Assembly (NCBI RefSeq): GCF_900169075.1
Contig: NZ_LT827014.1
Coordinates: forward strand, 620,001 to 684,000
Length of the DNA: 64,000 nt
Direction: 5' to 3'
Source of the DNA: Chryseobacterium phocaeense
GTDB lineage: Bacteria; Bacteroidota; Bacteroidia; Flavobacteriales; Weeksellaceae
Shown: positions 1 through 8,531 of the stretch, one piece after another
How the letters are laid out: each line of letters starts with the position of its first letter
Numbering within the stretch: position 1 is the stretch's first letter
Position numbers and translations under genes: made by a program
Notes under the pieces: generated by a model
What the model saw: only the letters and a program-made list of their open reading frames with translations
What the model was told of the DNA's origin: nothing
The model's database searches: none

Positions 1-425
1 TTCTTCAGGATATTCAGTTCCACCCGATTACGGACAAAATTTTACACGTAGACTTCTATCAGTTATCTGACGATAAGCCGGTAGTTATGGAAGTTCCTGT
101 AAGAATTACTGGACGTTCCAAAGGTGTTGTGGCTGGTGGTGTTTTACGTCAGTCTTTCAGAAAATTAAAAGTGAAAGCTATTCCTGCAAACTTACCGGAT
201 GAGATCGTTGTTGACGTTACTCCGTTAAGAATCGGTAACAAGCTTTATGTAGGAAGCATCAAAACTGAAGGATATTCTTTCGTTCACCCTGACAATGCAG
301 TGGTAGTAGCTGTTAAGATGTCTAGAAATGCAATGAAAGGTGGTGCAGCAGCAGCTGAAGATGATGAAGAAGAAGAAGTTGCAGCAGAAGGAGCAGCTCC
401 TGAAGCAGAGGCAGCAGCAGAATAA
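1..425 (+). CDS. rplY: 50S ribosomal protein L25/Ctc, 3' part (5' end outside window)
   Basis: The frame is open from base 3, so the gene begins before the window; the first visible codons read [20 protein letters not shown], typical of the 5S-rRNA-binding region of L25. The following beta domain ([15 protein letters not shown] and so on) is the C-terminal domain of the longer Ctc/TL5 type. The protein ends in a low-complexity acidic and alanine-rich tail (EDDEEEE, then [12 protein letters not shown]), common in Bacteroidetes members of this family. It binds 5S rRNA in the central protuberance of the large subunit. A rho-independent terminator follows about 30 nt after the stop. Confidence 0.93.
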   Translation, partial: LQDIQFHPITDKILHVDFYQLSDDKPVVMEVPVRITGRSKGVVAGGVLRQSFRKLKVKAIPANLPDEIVVDVTPLRIGNKLYVGSIKTEGYSFVHPDNAVVVAVKMSRNAMKGGAAAAEDDEEEEVAAEGAAPEAEAAAE

Positions 426-452
426 TATTTGCTTACTCAACAATCTATATAA

Positions 453-482
453 AACCTGTCAATTTATTGGCGGGTTTTTTAT
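453..482 (+). terminator. Terminator after rplY
   Basis: Arms AACCTGTC (453-460) and GGCGGGTT (469-476) pair with two G-U wobbles around an 8-nt loop, followed by a T-run. Confidence 0.75.
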
Positions 483-520
483 TTGTTACTAAAAGGTAAA
501 ATTGCAAATTTGCTTATTAG

Positions 521-570
521 CCCTTCAGCCTTTTCGCCTTTTCGCGATTTTGCCTTTTCGCCATTTCAAA
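521..570. repeat. Short-word repeat CCTTTTCGCC / ATTTTGCC
   Basis: The spacer between rplY and sufS holds repeated words such as CCTTTTCGCC and GCGATTTTGCC. Related words recur near 12879-12912 and near 49842-49862, always between genes. It looks like a degenerate interspersed intergenic element. No gene is seen here. Confidence 0.4.
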
Positions 571-642
571 ACCCTATCTCAGAAAAAAGCCGTAAATTTG
601 AAGTGTTCTAAATAAGAGCCATCTAATTTAAAATTTTAATAA

Positions 643-1863
643 ATGTTTGACATTCAGGAAATAAGAAGTCAGTTTACGATATTAAACAGAGAAGTGAATG
701 GTAAACCTCTGGTTTACCTAGATAATGCAGCCACATCCCAGAAACCGGATTCTGTTTTGAAGATCTGGAATGAATATTACACCCAGCTTAATGCTAATGT
801 TCATAGAGGAATCCATACATTAAGCCAGCTAGCTACAGAAGAAATGGAGCTTTCGAGAAGAAAAATCCAGAAATTCATCAACGCCAGGCATGATTTTGAA
901 GTTATTTTTACCAAAGGAACTACAGAAGGCCTGAACCTCATCTCCTATATTTTAACGCAGAAGCTTAAAAAGGACGATGAGATTATCATTTCCTATCTGG
1001 AGCATCATTCCAATATTGTTCCATGGCAGCTGCTGTGTGAAAGAACCGGAGCGAAGCTCAGAGTAATCCCGATGGATGAAAATGGTATTCTTCAGCTGAA
1101 TTATCTGGATGAATTTTTAAGTGAAAAAACCAAGGTGGTTTCTGTCAACCAGGTTTCCAATGCGTTGGGAATTGTCAATCCTATTGATGAGATTATTGCT
1201 AAGACAAGACAGAAATCAGGTGCTTATGTCGTAATCGATGGAGCTCAGTCTGCGCCTCACTTTGAGATTGATGTGCAGAAGATGGATTGTGATTTCTTTG
1301 TGTTTTCCGGTCACAAAATGTATGCCCCGATGGGTACCGGAATTTTATATGGAAAGCAGGAGATTCTGGAAGAGCTTCCGCCATTCCACGGAGGCGGGGA
1401 AATGATTGCTACGTGTTCTTTTGACGGGACTACTTATGCAGGACTTCCTTTTAAATATGAAGCCGGAACACCAAATGTGGGAGGAAATATTGCTTTGGGT
1501 GCTGCCGTTGATTTTATGAATAGTGTGGGAAGGCAAAACATTCAGAATCATGAAAATGCATTGCTGGAGTATGCCCAGAAAAAACTGCTGGAGCTGGATG
1601 GTATAAAGATTTATGGTGAAAAAGCAAAGAGAACGGGAGTAGTTTCCTTTAATCTGGAAGGGATAGGAATTGCATCTGATGTAGGGATGATCCTTGATAA
1701 AATGGGCATTGCCGTAAGAACGGGGCACCATTGTACACAACCTATCATGGACTTCTTCAATATAGCCGGAACGGTAAGAGCCAGTTTTGCGGTGTATAAT
1801 ACTTTTGAGGAAATCGATATTTTGATTGAAGGAGTTAAGAAAGCACAGCGAATGTTGAGCTGA
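643..1863 (+). CDS. sufS: Cysteine desulfurase SufS
   Basis: This is a 406-residue class V aminotransferase-fold enzyme, the usual length for SufS. It removes sulfur from cysteine as a persulfide for Fe-S cluster assembly in the cytoplasm. The PLP lysine sits in FSGHKMYAPMG (K225), and the persulfide-carrying cysteine in RTGHHCTQP (C364), the group II/SufS signature. The PLP-contacting histidines in YLEHHSNIVPW are present. No other suf genes lie in the window, so the gene is separate from any sufBCD operon here. A strong terminator follows. Confidence 0.95.
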   Translation: MFDIQEIRSQFTILNREVNGKPLVYLDNAATSQKPDSVLKIWNEYYTQLNANVHRGIHTLSQLATEEMELSRRKIQKFINARHDFEVIFTKGTTEGLNLISYILTQKLKKDDEIIISYLEHHSNIVPWQLLCERTGAKLRVIPMDENGILQLNYLDEFLSEKTKVVSVNQVSNALGIVNPIDEIIAKTRQKSGAYVVIDGAQSAPHFEIDVQKMDCDFFVFSGHKMYAPMGTGILYGKQEILEELPPFHGGGEMIATCSFDGTTYAGLPFKYEAGTPNVGGNIALGAAVDFMNSVGRQNIQNHENALLEYAQKKLLELDGIKIYGEKAKRTGVVSFNLEGIGIASDVGMILDKMGIAVRTGHHCTQPIMDFFNIAGTVRASFAVYNTFEEIDILIEGVKKAQRMLS

Positions 1864-1885
1864 TAAATATGGCATTTATTTGAAT

Positions 1886-1914
1886 AAAAAAGCAGCTATT
1901 CAGCTGCTTTTTTT
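1886..1914 (+). terminator. Terminator after sufS
   Basis: Perfect 12-bp stem (1886-1897 with 1902-1913, core AGCAGCT/AGCTGCT) with a 4-nt loop and flanking A/T runs. It can act in both directions and may also end the minus-strand paralogue operon that stops at 2000. Confidence 0.85.
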
Positions 1915-1999
1915 GATAAAATTTGTAATAATTTGAGAATGTCCTAAAATGGAATATTTTTCTTATTGTTTTGGAATTAAAAATAGTTGAAGTATTAAT

Positions 2000-2998
2000 T
2001 TAAAAGTTCATCACTAAAATATTCAGTCTGAATATTCCTGCCCAGTCGGTGGCATTACTACCATCTGTGTTAACAGGAATCTGATACATGTCTGTCCGTG
2101 CAACAATAACCCTGATGCGGGTTTTTCCATTGGTATGAGTCCAGATTTCATTAAAAGTAACGCTAAAGGTATCAATAGGGGTAAAGCTGCGGCTGACATT
2201 GTAGGGCTCATCCGGAAGATTTTGAGCAACAAGCTGTACCGTTACATTGTCTAGACTGAAAGCTGTACCCTGATATTCATAAACAATTTCCATTTTTGCA
2301 GGTGAACTTGATGTGGAGCCAATGCTTTTTTTACTTTCAATATACCAGTTGTTGCTTCTGAAATCGGCACTAGTGTTTGAGAAACCAGTCCAGTCGGCAA
2401 CAGTACTGTGGGGAGGAATAATCATTTGTCCTCTGTATAGTTTTTTAATATTGGTATAAGGATTATTTGTAGGTTTCCATTGGGTTCCGTCATATTCCAA
2501 CATCTGCCCTGATGACGGAGGTGTGCTTGATAGCGGAGTTCCCTGTAATGCGGTAACACGGGTGCTGTTAGAGTTTTGGCTGGTTGTTGCATCTCCTGTA
2601 AGAGCACTTCTTTCAAAAGAATTTCCGTTAAGGATTACAGAAGAGGAGCCTGTATATGCCACATTATTTGTTGCTCCTTTCATGGAAATCCATTTAGCTG
2701 AATTTGAATCATAGTAATAATATCCCGGAGAGGTTACATCAATGGTTTTAGCTTCAGGGATAGTTGTTTTTGAGGTGACATAAACAATAGCGGCATTTTG
2801 GGTGCCGGTATACTTAGAATCTCTTATCTTCAGGTCGTCCCCTGATAATCTTGGAGCAATAATTCCATCCGGTATATCAGTATTTACATTTTTTTCTATA
2901 TGAAGAGTTCCCTCTGGGTTTGACGTGCCTATTCCTAACTGGCAGAAAGCATTTTTACTTAATAGTAAAGTGATACTTAGCGTTAATATATATTTCAT
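2000..2998 (-). CDS. Secreted tail-fibre-like paralogue 3 of 3
   Basis: A 332-residue protein with a signal peptide (to about residue 19, ending NAFCQ) and the mature start LGIGTSNPEGTLHI, an IGIxTxxPxATLDV-type motif frequent in Bacteroidetes surface and tail-fibre-like proteins. Residues of about 20-185 are very similar to the two upstream genes (shared blocks IAPRLSGDDLK, SPGYYYYDSN, SFERSALTGDAT, LEYDGTQWKP). The C-terminal 150 residues differ and contain a YEYQGTAFSL segment also found in paralogue 2. It is the last gene of a three-gene run with 4-nt and 2-nt gaps. Function unknown; a surface or secreted binding protein is the most I would infer. Confidence 0.75.
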   Translation of the reverse strand: MKYILTLSITLLLSKNAFCQLGIGTSNPEGTLHIEKNVNTDIPDGIIAPRLSGDDLKIRDSKYTGTQNAAIVYVTSKTTIPEAKTIDVTSPGYYYYDSNSAKWISMKGATNNVAYTGSSSVILNGNSFERSALTGDATTSQNSNSTRVTALQGTPLSSTPPSSGQMLEYDGTQWKPTNNPYTNIKKLYRGQMIIPPHSTVADWTGFSNTSADFRSNNWYIESKKSIGSTSSSPAKMEIVYEYQGTAFSLDNVTVQLVAQNLPDEPYNVSRSFTPIDTFSVTFNEIWTHTNGKTRIRVIVARTDMYQIPVNTDGSNATDWAGIFRLNILVMNF

Positions 2999-3002
2999 CT
3001 TT

Positions 3003-3968
3003 TTAGTTGTAATTTGTAATCAATAAATTAGCTTTCATAGGTTCTTTCCATCCGGTGTTGAAGCTGTCTATTCTTGAATAGATGACGGTTAATCTTGTTT
3101 TTAGATTTCCGCCAACAGTGATGTTTGATAAAGGGTAATAAACAATTGAGAAAACGTTTGACCAAGCGGAGACATTATTAGTACTAGGGGTAATAAACAC
3201 TGAAACTTTGTTAAGATTAAAGGCTGTCCCCTGATATTCATACGTTACTTTTAATTGTGCAGGAGTAAGATTGGTTGTATTATAATTTATTGATTCCTTG
3301 GATACGACCTGCCATCCGCCAAAATCATAGGTGGCAACCTGATGATTCGTAAAGTCCGAAACTCCCGATTCTGTACTGCTAACATATCTGTTTGGAGGGA
3401 GCGTTAGTACGGTCGCATACATTAATACACCAGGCTGTTTGGGAACCGATTTCCATTGCGTTCCGTCATATTCCAATATCTGACCTGATAATGGAGGAGT
3501 GTTGGATAACGGAGTTCCTTGTAATGCGGTAACACGGAGGTTATTTGAATTTTGGTTCGCTGTTGCATCTCCTGTAAGAGCACTTCTTTCAAAAGAATTC
3601 CCGGTAAGGGCTATAGAAGCGGAGCCAGTATAGGTGACGTTACTTGTTCCTCCTTTCATAGAAATCCATTTACCTGCATTTGCATCATAATAGTAGTATC
3701 CCGGAGAGGTTATATCTACAGTTTTTCCTTCCGGCAGGTTTGGTTTTGAAGTTACATATACAAAAGCCCCGTTTTTTGCGCTGTTATAAAGTAAATCTCT
3801 GGCTTTTAAGTCTTCTCCTGATAGTCTGGGAGCAATAAGTCCCTCCGCGATAATAAGATTTGGGTGCGGGTGGATATCAAGGGTCGCTTTTGGTGATTCC
3901 GTGTAGATTCCTAATTGGCTGTATGCTGTATTAAACAGCAATAATGTCGCGATATATAGTGCTTTCAT
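3003..3968 (-). CDS. Secreted tail-fibre-like paralogue 2 of 3
   Basis: A 321-residue paralogue of its neighbours with a signal peptide (about residues 1-17, ending AYSQ) and mature start LGIYTESPKATLDI. The conserved block (IAPRLSGEDLK, YYYYDANAGKWISMKG, SFERSALTGDAT, LEYDGTQWKS) covers about residues 20-180. The C-terminal part is distinct, though KVTYEYQGTAFNL matches paralogue 3. The start lies 2 nt from the stop of paralogue 1, so the three are probably co-transcribed. Function not recognised. Confidence 0.75.
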   Translation of the reverse strand: MKALYIATLLLFNTAYSQLGIYTESPKATLDIHPHPNLIIAEGLIAPRLSGEDLKARDLLYNSAKNGAFVYVTSKPNLPEGKTVDITSPGYYYYDANAGKWISMKGGTSNVTYTGSASIALTGNSFERSALTGDATANQNSNNLRVTALQGTPLSNTPPLSGQILEYDGTQWKSVPKQPGVLMYATVLTLPPNRYVSSTESGVSDFTNHQVATYDFGGWQVVSKESINYNTTNLTPAQLKVTYEYQGTAFNLNKVSVFITPSTNNVSAWSNVFSIVYYPLSNITVGGNLKTRLTVIYSRIDSFNTGWKEPMKANLLITNYN

Positions 3969-3970
3969 GA

Positions 3971-4933
3971 TTAATTTTTTATAAAGAAAATATTTGCGAA
4001 ATGTGTATGCGTCCAGTCAGCAGGACTTCCATGGTTGTGGCCGGTCTTGGTAAAACTTAATTTTACAACGAGCTTATTATACTGATTTAAGTAATAATTC
4101 ATAGTAATTCCTGAAATGGTGTTCGTGCTGTTGTCACTCGAATTTTTTTCAACAGTTATAGCACTTATCTTATAATTATCATATAAATTCCTGCTCTGAG
4201 CAATGGTCCCCTCAAATTCATACTCAATCTCTACTACAGTGGCTTGTCTGTCTGAAATATAGTTTCTGTTCTTCTTGGACTGTAAATACCATCTTGTATT
4301 ATAAGTATTGTAGGTTGAATTGGAAAAATTAGAAAAGTCTCCTATATTCGGAGGGACAATAGGGATTCTTTCCACCAGAAAAGTATCTTGTGCAAGTGGG
4401 GTATAAGGTTCCCAGCATGAGCAGGCTTGATTGTAAGAAAGTTTTTGGCCGCTTACGGGCTTTTTAGCGGAAACAGCAGTGCCTTGCAGAGCTTTTACAG
4501 AAGTAATATTACTGTTCTGCATAGCAGTGATATCACCTGTTAATTCGCTTCTTTCGAAAGAGCTTCCATTAAGCTTTACAGATTCAGAAGCAGCGTAAGC
4601 TGTAGTTCCTGTTACACCCTGCATAGAAATCCATTTTTCCACAACAGAATCATAATAGTAATAGCCTGGTTTAGTAACATTGATGGTTTTGTTTTCCGGA
4701 ACATTAGGTATGGATGTTACATATACAATCGCGCCGTTTTGATCATTGCCGTAGCTGCCATTTTTCAATTTCAGCTCTTCTCCTGATAATTTTGGCGAAA
4801 TAATTCCTTCTGCTAGAGTTCGGTTGGGAGTGATTTGAACGTCCAGAGTGGCAGAAGGATCCTTTGTATTGATTCCAATCTGACTTTGCACTATACCTGA
4901 AAACAGGATAGTAAATAAAAAGATTTTTTTCAT
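3971..4933 (-). CDS. Secreted tail-fibre-like paralogue 1 of 3
   Basis: A 320-residue protein and the first gene of the tandem run. Signal peptide to about residue 17 (GIVQSQ), mature start IGINTKDPSATLDV. The conserved N-terminal module is more diverged here (ISPKLSGEELK, GYYYYDSVVEKWISMQG, SFERSELTGDIT), and the linker carries a CSC motif (NQACSCWEP) absent from the other two. The C-terminus is unrelated in sequence apart from an EYEFEGT stretch. Probably exported; role unknown. Confidence 0.75.
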   Translation of the reverse strand: MKKIFLFTILFSGIVQSQIGINTKDPSATLDVQITPNRTLAEGIISPKLSGEELKLKNGSYGNDQNGAIVYVTSIPNVPENKTINVTKPGYYYYDSVVEKWISMQGVTGTTAYAASESVKLNGSSFERSELTGDITAMQNSNITSVKALQGTAVSAKKPVSGQKLSYNQACSCWEPYTPLAQDTFLVERIPIVPPNIGDFSNFSNSTYNTYNTRWYLQSKKNRNYISDRQATVVEIEYEFEGTIAQSRNLYDNYKISAITVEKNSSDNSTNTISGITMNYYLNQYNKLVVKLSFTKTGHNHGSPADWTHTHFANIFFIKN

Positions 4934-5236
4934 GTTTGTGTGTTAAAAATTATATATTGGGATGTTAACCTATCATATCTGGAAATTTTTATATTATGAA
5001 TTGTAAATGTATTGTTGAAGCCTTACATATGTAATAGTATATGATCTTGTATAAGCTTTCTGGGCAAACTTATACATACACGGGCTGTTGGCAAAAATGC
5101 AGCATATGACATGAATATTACAGGCATGAATATTTTCGAAAAACAAAAAAATCCATCCTACAACTGAGACAGATTTTTTAATAATTTCAAAACGATATAA
5201 AATGAAGGAAGAAATATTGACTGGATAAAAAGATAA
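4934..5236. other. Intergenic spacer, no gene seen
   Basis: AT-rich spacer between the paralogue operon and the small peptide gene. An open frame runs through it on the minus strand from inside the peptide gene, but it has no recognisable protein character. The promoter of the paralogue operon should lie here; no clear TANNTTTG box was identified. Confidence 0.5.
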
Positions 5237-5272
5237 CAAAACAGCAGCTGAATCAATCAGCTGTTGTTTTAT
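5237..5272 (-). terminator. Terminator of the small peptide gene
   Basis: Arms 5238-5250 and 5258-5270 (core CAGCTG) form a 13-bp stem with one mismatch and a 7-nt loop, starting 8 nt after the peptide stop; T-rich on the minus-strand exit side (TTTTGTTAT). Confidence 0.75.
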
Positions 5273-5279
5273 TTTGTCT

Positions 5280-5405
5280 CTATTCCCACGGAATACAATG
5301 GCATCTTCCGTCGATAATAACCGGGTAATATCCAATGGCACATTCAAGGCAGATTTCTCCTCCGGCCAGAATGGATTTCATTTTCTCTTTGTTTAATTTT
5401 TTCAT
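5280..5405 (-). CDS. 41-residue double-glycine-leader peptide (bacteriocin/RiPP-like precursor)
   Basis: Reading the minus strand from the ATG at 5405 gives a 41-residue peptide. It has a charged leader (MKKLNKEKMKSILAGG) ending in Gly15-Gly16, then a core with four cysteines in two pairs (CLEC and CHC) separated by 12 residues, and a TAG stop. A terminator follows at once, and a TANNTTTG box lies 27 nt upstream, so it looks like a complete monocistronic unit. The leader fits the GG-leader class typical of Bacteroidetes bacteriocin-like or RiPP precursors exported by C39-peptidase ABC transporters. No transporter or maturation enzyme is adjacent. Alternatives are a small zinc-binding or disulfide peptide. 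The longer overlapping frame 4994-5347 is judged spurious. Confidence 0.7.
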   Translation of the reverse strand: MKKLNKEKMKSILAGGEICLECAIGYYPVIIDGRCHCIPWE

Positions 5406-5431
5406 AATGATTGTTTTAATGTGTTGGTAAT

Positions 5432-5439
5432 CAAATATA
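5432..5439 (-). promoter_or_regulatory. -7 box of the GG-leader peptide gene
   Basis: Minus-strand TATATTTG matches the Bacteroidetes -7 consensus TANNTTTG, 26 nt before the ATG. Confidence 0.6.
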
Positions 5440-5549
5440 AATATATTTTTTTACAGGAGGAAAAATATTTTGAGAAAGAATGGATTTCAGGAATTTGGAT
5501 TCAAACAAAATATTATGTTAAATAGTGTTTTTTGATGGATATTAATAAT

Positions 5550-5557
5550 TAATTTTG
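5550..5557 (+). promoter_or_regulatory. -7 box upstream of the T9SS cargo gene
   Basis: TAATTTTG matches TANNTTTG and lies 22 nt before the ATG at 5580; a TTG at 5532-5534 could be the -33 element although the 15-nt spacing is short. Confidence 0.55.
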
Positions 5558-5579
5558 CAAAAACTAATAAAAATATATC

Positions 5580-6398
5580 ATGAAAAAACAGTTACTATTC
5601 TTATTATTGGCTTGTGGAATATATAATGCACAGATATTTTCCGAGAATTTCAATGGAGGAAGTATACCGGCAGGTTGGACGGTCAATAATCCGGATACTG
5701 CATTCAACTGGGGCGTTGGGACCAGCAATGGTTTTGCCTCCTTTCCCAGTGGCGCCGCTTTTTTTGATGACGACGACGCAGGCCCGAATGGCATAAACAC
5801 CAATGCGAGACTCGTATCGCCTGTTATCAATCTCTCGGGAGTTGTCAATCCCAGACTGGCATTTAAATATGCCAATCGGATTGATAATCTTAATTCTACA
5901 TTAAAAGTGGAGGTTTTTAACGGGACATCCTGGGTACAGGTATTTAGTACTTCGGGAGCGTCCGGGACGTGGACTCTTGATTTCAATACATTTTCCTATA
6001 TCGTTACGGGATATAGCCAGGCAAGCAGTATTAATCTTGCTCCTTACGCTAATGCTAACTTTCAGCTGAGGTTTGTATATGATGACTTGGGAGATTACTC
6101 ATATGGAGTAGTAGTGGATGATGTTTCTATTACGTCAGGGGTACTGGGCACAGCGGAGGTTTCTTCTGCACACAGAATGAAGGTTTATCCCAATCCTGTA
6201 AAAGATAATCTGTACATCGATTCAGATCAGCTGAAAACTGATTCCAGTGTTACAGTCCTTGATATGTCGGGAAGACAGGTTAAGCGTTTCACAGGACATC
6301 AGCAAGGTTATGACCTTTCCGACTTGCCAAAAGGAAATTATGTAATCCTGATAGACAACAAAAAGGAAGTCATCCGTAAAAAAATGATAAAAGACTAA
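5580..6398 (+). CDS. T9SS type A sorting-domain protein with adhesin-type domain
   Basis: 272 residues. Signal peptide at about 1-17 (LACGIYNAQ), then a jelly-roll domain of the cleaved-adhesin/choice-of-anchor J kind (FSENFNGGSIPAGW, then NWGVGTSNG, aromatic and Gly/Asn-rich beta strands, ending VDDVSIT) to about residue 185. The last 70 residues are a type A C-terminal sorting domain: KVYPNPVKDNL, LDMSGRQVK, DLPKGNYVI and a basic KKMIKD end. It should be exported by Sec, carried through the outer membrane by the type IX system and attached to the surface or released. The fairly short middle part carries no recognisable enzyme motif, so an adhesin is the best guess. Single gene with its own terminator. 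Confidence 0.88.
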   Translation: MKKQLLFLLLACGIYNAQIFSENFNGGSIPAGWTVNNPDTAFNWGVGTSNGFASFPSGAAFFDDDDAGPNGINTNARLVSPVINLSGVVNPRLAFKYANRIDNLNSTLKVEVFNGTSWVQVFSTSGASGTWTLDFNTFSYIVTGYSQASSINLAPYANANFQLRFVYDDLGDYSYGVVVDDVSITSGVLGTAEVSSAHRMKVYPNPVKDNLYIDSDQLKTDSSVTVLDMSGRQVKRFTGHQQGYDLSDLPKGNYVILIDNKKEVIRKKMIKD

Positions 6399-6403
6399 TC
6401 CTC

Positions 6404-6430
6404 AAAGCCTTCAATCCGAAGGCTTTTTTA
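6404..6430 (+). terminator. Terminator after the T9SS cargo gene
   Basis: 8-bp perfect stem AAAGCCTT (6404-6411) with AAGGCTTT (6419-6426), 7-nt loop, T-run. Confidence 0.85.
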
Positions 6431-6554
6431 TTATGTAAAACTCATTATTTAAAATGATTATAAATAATAGATTCTGCCAATCTTTGAAATAGCAATTTTC
6501 GTGATCAGGAGTCTGTGTTCTTGAAGTAATTTTGTTCAGTCTAAATTTAAATTT

Positions 6555-7187
6555 ATGGAATTAATTGAAAAACTGAACTGGAGATTTGCAACCAAGGCAA
6601 TGAACGGTCAGAAAGTACCACAGGAAAAAGTGGATAAAATATTGGAAGCGGCAAGACTTGCCCCTACCTCCAGCGGGCTTCAGCCTTTTGAAATCATCGT
6701 GGTTACCAATCAGGAAGTAAAAGAGCAGATCAGACCGAATGCCTGGAATCAGCCGCAGATTACCGATTGTTCGCATCTTTTGGTATTTGCAGCCTGGGAT
6801 AATTATACGGAAGAAAGAATCAACAAGATGTTTGATCTTACGAACGAGATCAGAGGTTTTGAGAATGAAGGATGGGAAAACTACAGACAGATGCTGCTAA
6901 GTACCTATCCGCAAAGATCTGCCGAAGAAAACTTTATTCACGCAGCTAAACAGGCTTATATTTCTTTCAGCGCAGCGATTATTGCGGCAGCTTTTGAAGG
7001 CGTGGATTCTACTCCCATGGAAGGTTTCACCCCTGAAGCCGTAGATGAAATTTTAAACCTGAAAGAAAAAGGTTTGAAAAGCGTTGTATTGCTGCCAATC
7101 GGGTACAGAGATGCTTCAAATGACTGGCTGGTGAATCTTACAAAAGTGAGAAAACCGAAAGAATCTTTCATTACCGAAATTAATTAA
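6555..7187 (+). CDS. Nitroreductase-family NAD(P)H-dependent oxidoreductase
   Basis: 210 residues, the normal length of the NfsB/YfkO type flavin reductases. The N-terminal FMN-binding signature is visible (NWRFATKAMNGQ, then ARLAPTSSGLQPFEIIVV), as are the helix around QAYISFSAAIIAAAFEGVDSTPMEGF and the C-terminal GYRDASNDW that usually binds the FMN phosphate. Such enzymes are cytoplasmic FMN dimers that reduce quinones, nitroaromatics or similar compounds; the natural substrate cannot be read from sequence. Monocistronic, followed by a strong terminator. Confidence 0.88.
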   Translation: MELIEKLNWRFATKAMNGQKVPQEKVDKILEAARLAPTSSGLQPFEIIVVTNQEVKEQIRPNAWNQPQITDCSHLLVFAAWDNYTEERINKMFDLTNEIRGFENEGWENYRQMLLSTYPQRSAEENFIHAAKQAYISFSAAIIAAAFEGVDSTPMEGFTPEAVDEILNLKEKGLKSVVLLPIGYRDASNDWLVNLTKVRKPKESFITEIN

Positions 7188-7208
7188 TTACTAATTTTTT
7201 CTCATAGA

Positions 7209-7247
7209 AAAAGCCCTTTCAAATGTCTGAAAGGGCTTTTGTTTTTT
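7209..7247 (+). terminator. Terminator after the nitroreductase gene
   Basis: Perfect 13-bp stem (7209-7221 with 7228-7240, core GCCCTTTCA/TGAAAGGGC), 6-nt loop, then TTTTTT. Confidence 0.9.
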
Positions 7248-7438
7248 GATTACTATCCTTAATCATATTTCTATCTAAATCTCATAGATTTCAAAGACCT
7301 GAGAGGTTTGAATTTATACCTGTTTGTTTCACAAAAATCTTAGATTTTCAAAAACTTATGTGCTCTTCTTCTTCACAAAGTATGTAAACTTCAAATAACT
7401 AAAGTGTTAAAATTTTTGCTCCTTTTGTAGTTAAAAAA

Positions 7439-8470
7439 CTAGTTATTCGGTTTCCAATCCACAACAGCCCTGATAAATGCTTCTGCATTTTCAACAGGAA
7501 TATTCGGTAGAATTCCGTGTCCAAGATTAGCGATATATCTGTCCTTTCCAAAACGGTTGATCATCTCAGTCACCATCTTTTTAATGGTTTCCGGGCTCGA
7601 ATGCAACCTTGCAGGGTCAAAATTCCCCTGAAGCGTCATCGTATGGTTCGTTAATGTTCTGGCAAATTCCGGAGTAATGGTCCAGTCAACACCTAAGGCA
7701 GAAGCTTTGGACATCGTCATATCTTCAAGGGCAAACCAGCATCCTTTCCCGAATACCACAACGTGCGTCAGAGGGCTTAATGCTTCAACGATCTGGTTGA
7801 TATACTGCCAAGAGAATTCCTGATAGTCCGTCGGAGAAAGCATTCCTCCCCAGGAATCGAAAACCTGAACGGCAGACACGCCTTTTTCCACTTTTCTTTT
7901 CAGGTAGGCAATGGTAGTATCCGTGATCTTCTGAAGCAGTAAATGAGCTGCCTCAGGCTGCTGGAAACAGAAAGATTTAGCAATATCAAAAGCCTTACTT
8001 CCTTTTCCTTCCACGCAGTAGCAAAGAATCGTCCATGGGGAACCGGCAAAACCGATCAACGGAATTTCGTTATCTAATTTAAGTAATGTAAGTTCAATAG
8101 CATCAAAAACATACCCTAAAGTATCATCCACATCAGGAACGGCAACATTCTGAACCTGCTCCATCGTTCTGATAGGATTATCCAGCCATGGACCAACGTT
8201 TTCCTTCATTTTGAAATCAATTCCCATGGCCTGGGGAACTACCAGAATGTCAGAAAATAAGATGGCTGCATCCAACGGAAATCTACGGATAGGCTGTACG
8301 GTAATTTCGGAAGCCAGTTCCGGAGTCTGGCATCTTGTGAAGAAATCGTATTTATCGCGAAGTGCAATAAATTCCGGCAGATATCTTCCGGCCTGTCTCA
8401 TCATCCATACCGGCGGTCTTTCTACCGTTTCTCCGCGGAGTGCTTTTAAATATAAGTCGTTTTTAATCAT
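7439..8470 (-). CDS. hemE: Uroporphyrinogen decarboxylase
   Basis: 343 residues. It converts uroporphyrinogen III to coproporphyrinogen III in the cytoplasm. The N-terminal signature [16 protein letters not shown] and the internal signature GFAGSPWTI are intact, and the C-terminal GNFDP and NLGHGILPN motifs are present. It is the last gene of the haem block, 61 nt after hemD. The 61-nt gap contains a small GCCGGA/TCCGGC hairpin. Confidence 0.95.
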   Translation of the reverse strand: MIKNDLYLKALRGETVERPPVWMMRQAGRYLPEFIALRDKYDFFTRCQTPELASEITVQPIRRFPLDAAILFSDILVVPQAMGIDFKMKENVGPWLDNPIRTMEQVQNVAVPDVDDTLGYVFDAIELTLLKLDNEIPLIGFAGSPWTILCYCVEGKGSKAFDIAKSFCFQQPEAAHLLLQKITDTTIAYLKRKVEKGVSAVQVFDSWGGMLSPTDYQEFSWQYINQIVEALSPLTHVVVFGKGCWFALEDMTMSKASALGVDWTITPEFARTLTNHTMTLQGNFDPARLHSSPETIKKMVTEMINRFGKDRYIANLGHGILPNIPVENAEAFIRAVVDWKPNN

Positions 8471-8531
8471 AATTTATTTACTAATACAGCCGTTTCCGGC
8501 AGTCATTATTCTTGCCGGATACAATTCCGGC

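Noticed and set aside
1345..1875. 176-residue antisense frame within sufS
   Set aside because: Shadow of the strongly conserved sufS gene with no protein features.
4994..5347. 117-residue minus-strand frame overlapping the GG-leader peptide gene
   Set aside because: It runs in another frame across the small peptide gene, its terminator and the AT-rich spacer, and has no domain character; the small gene has promoter, GG leader and terminator.
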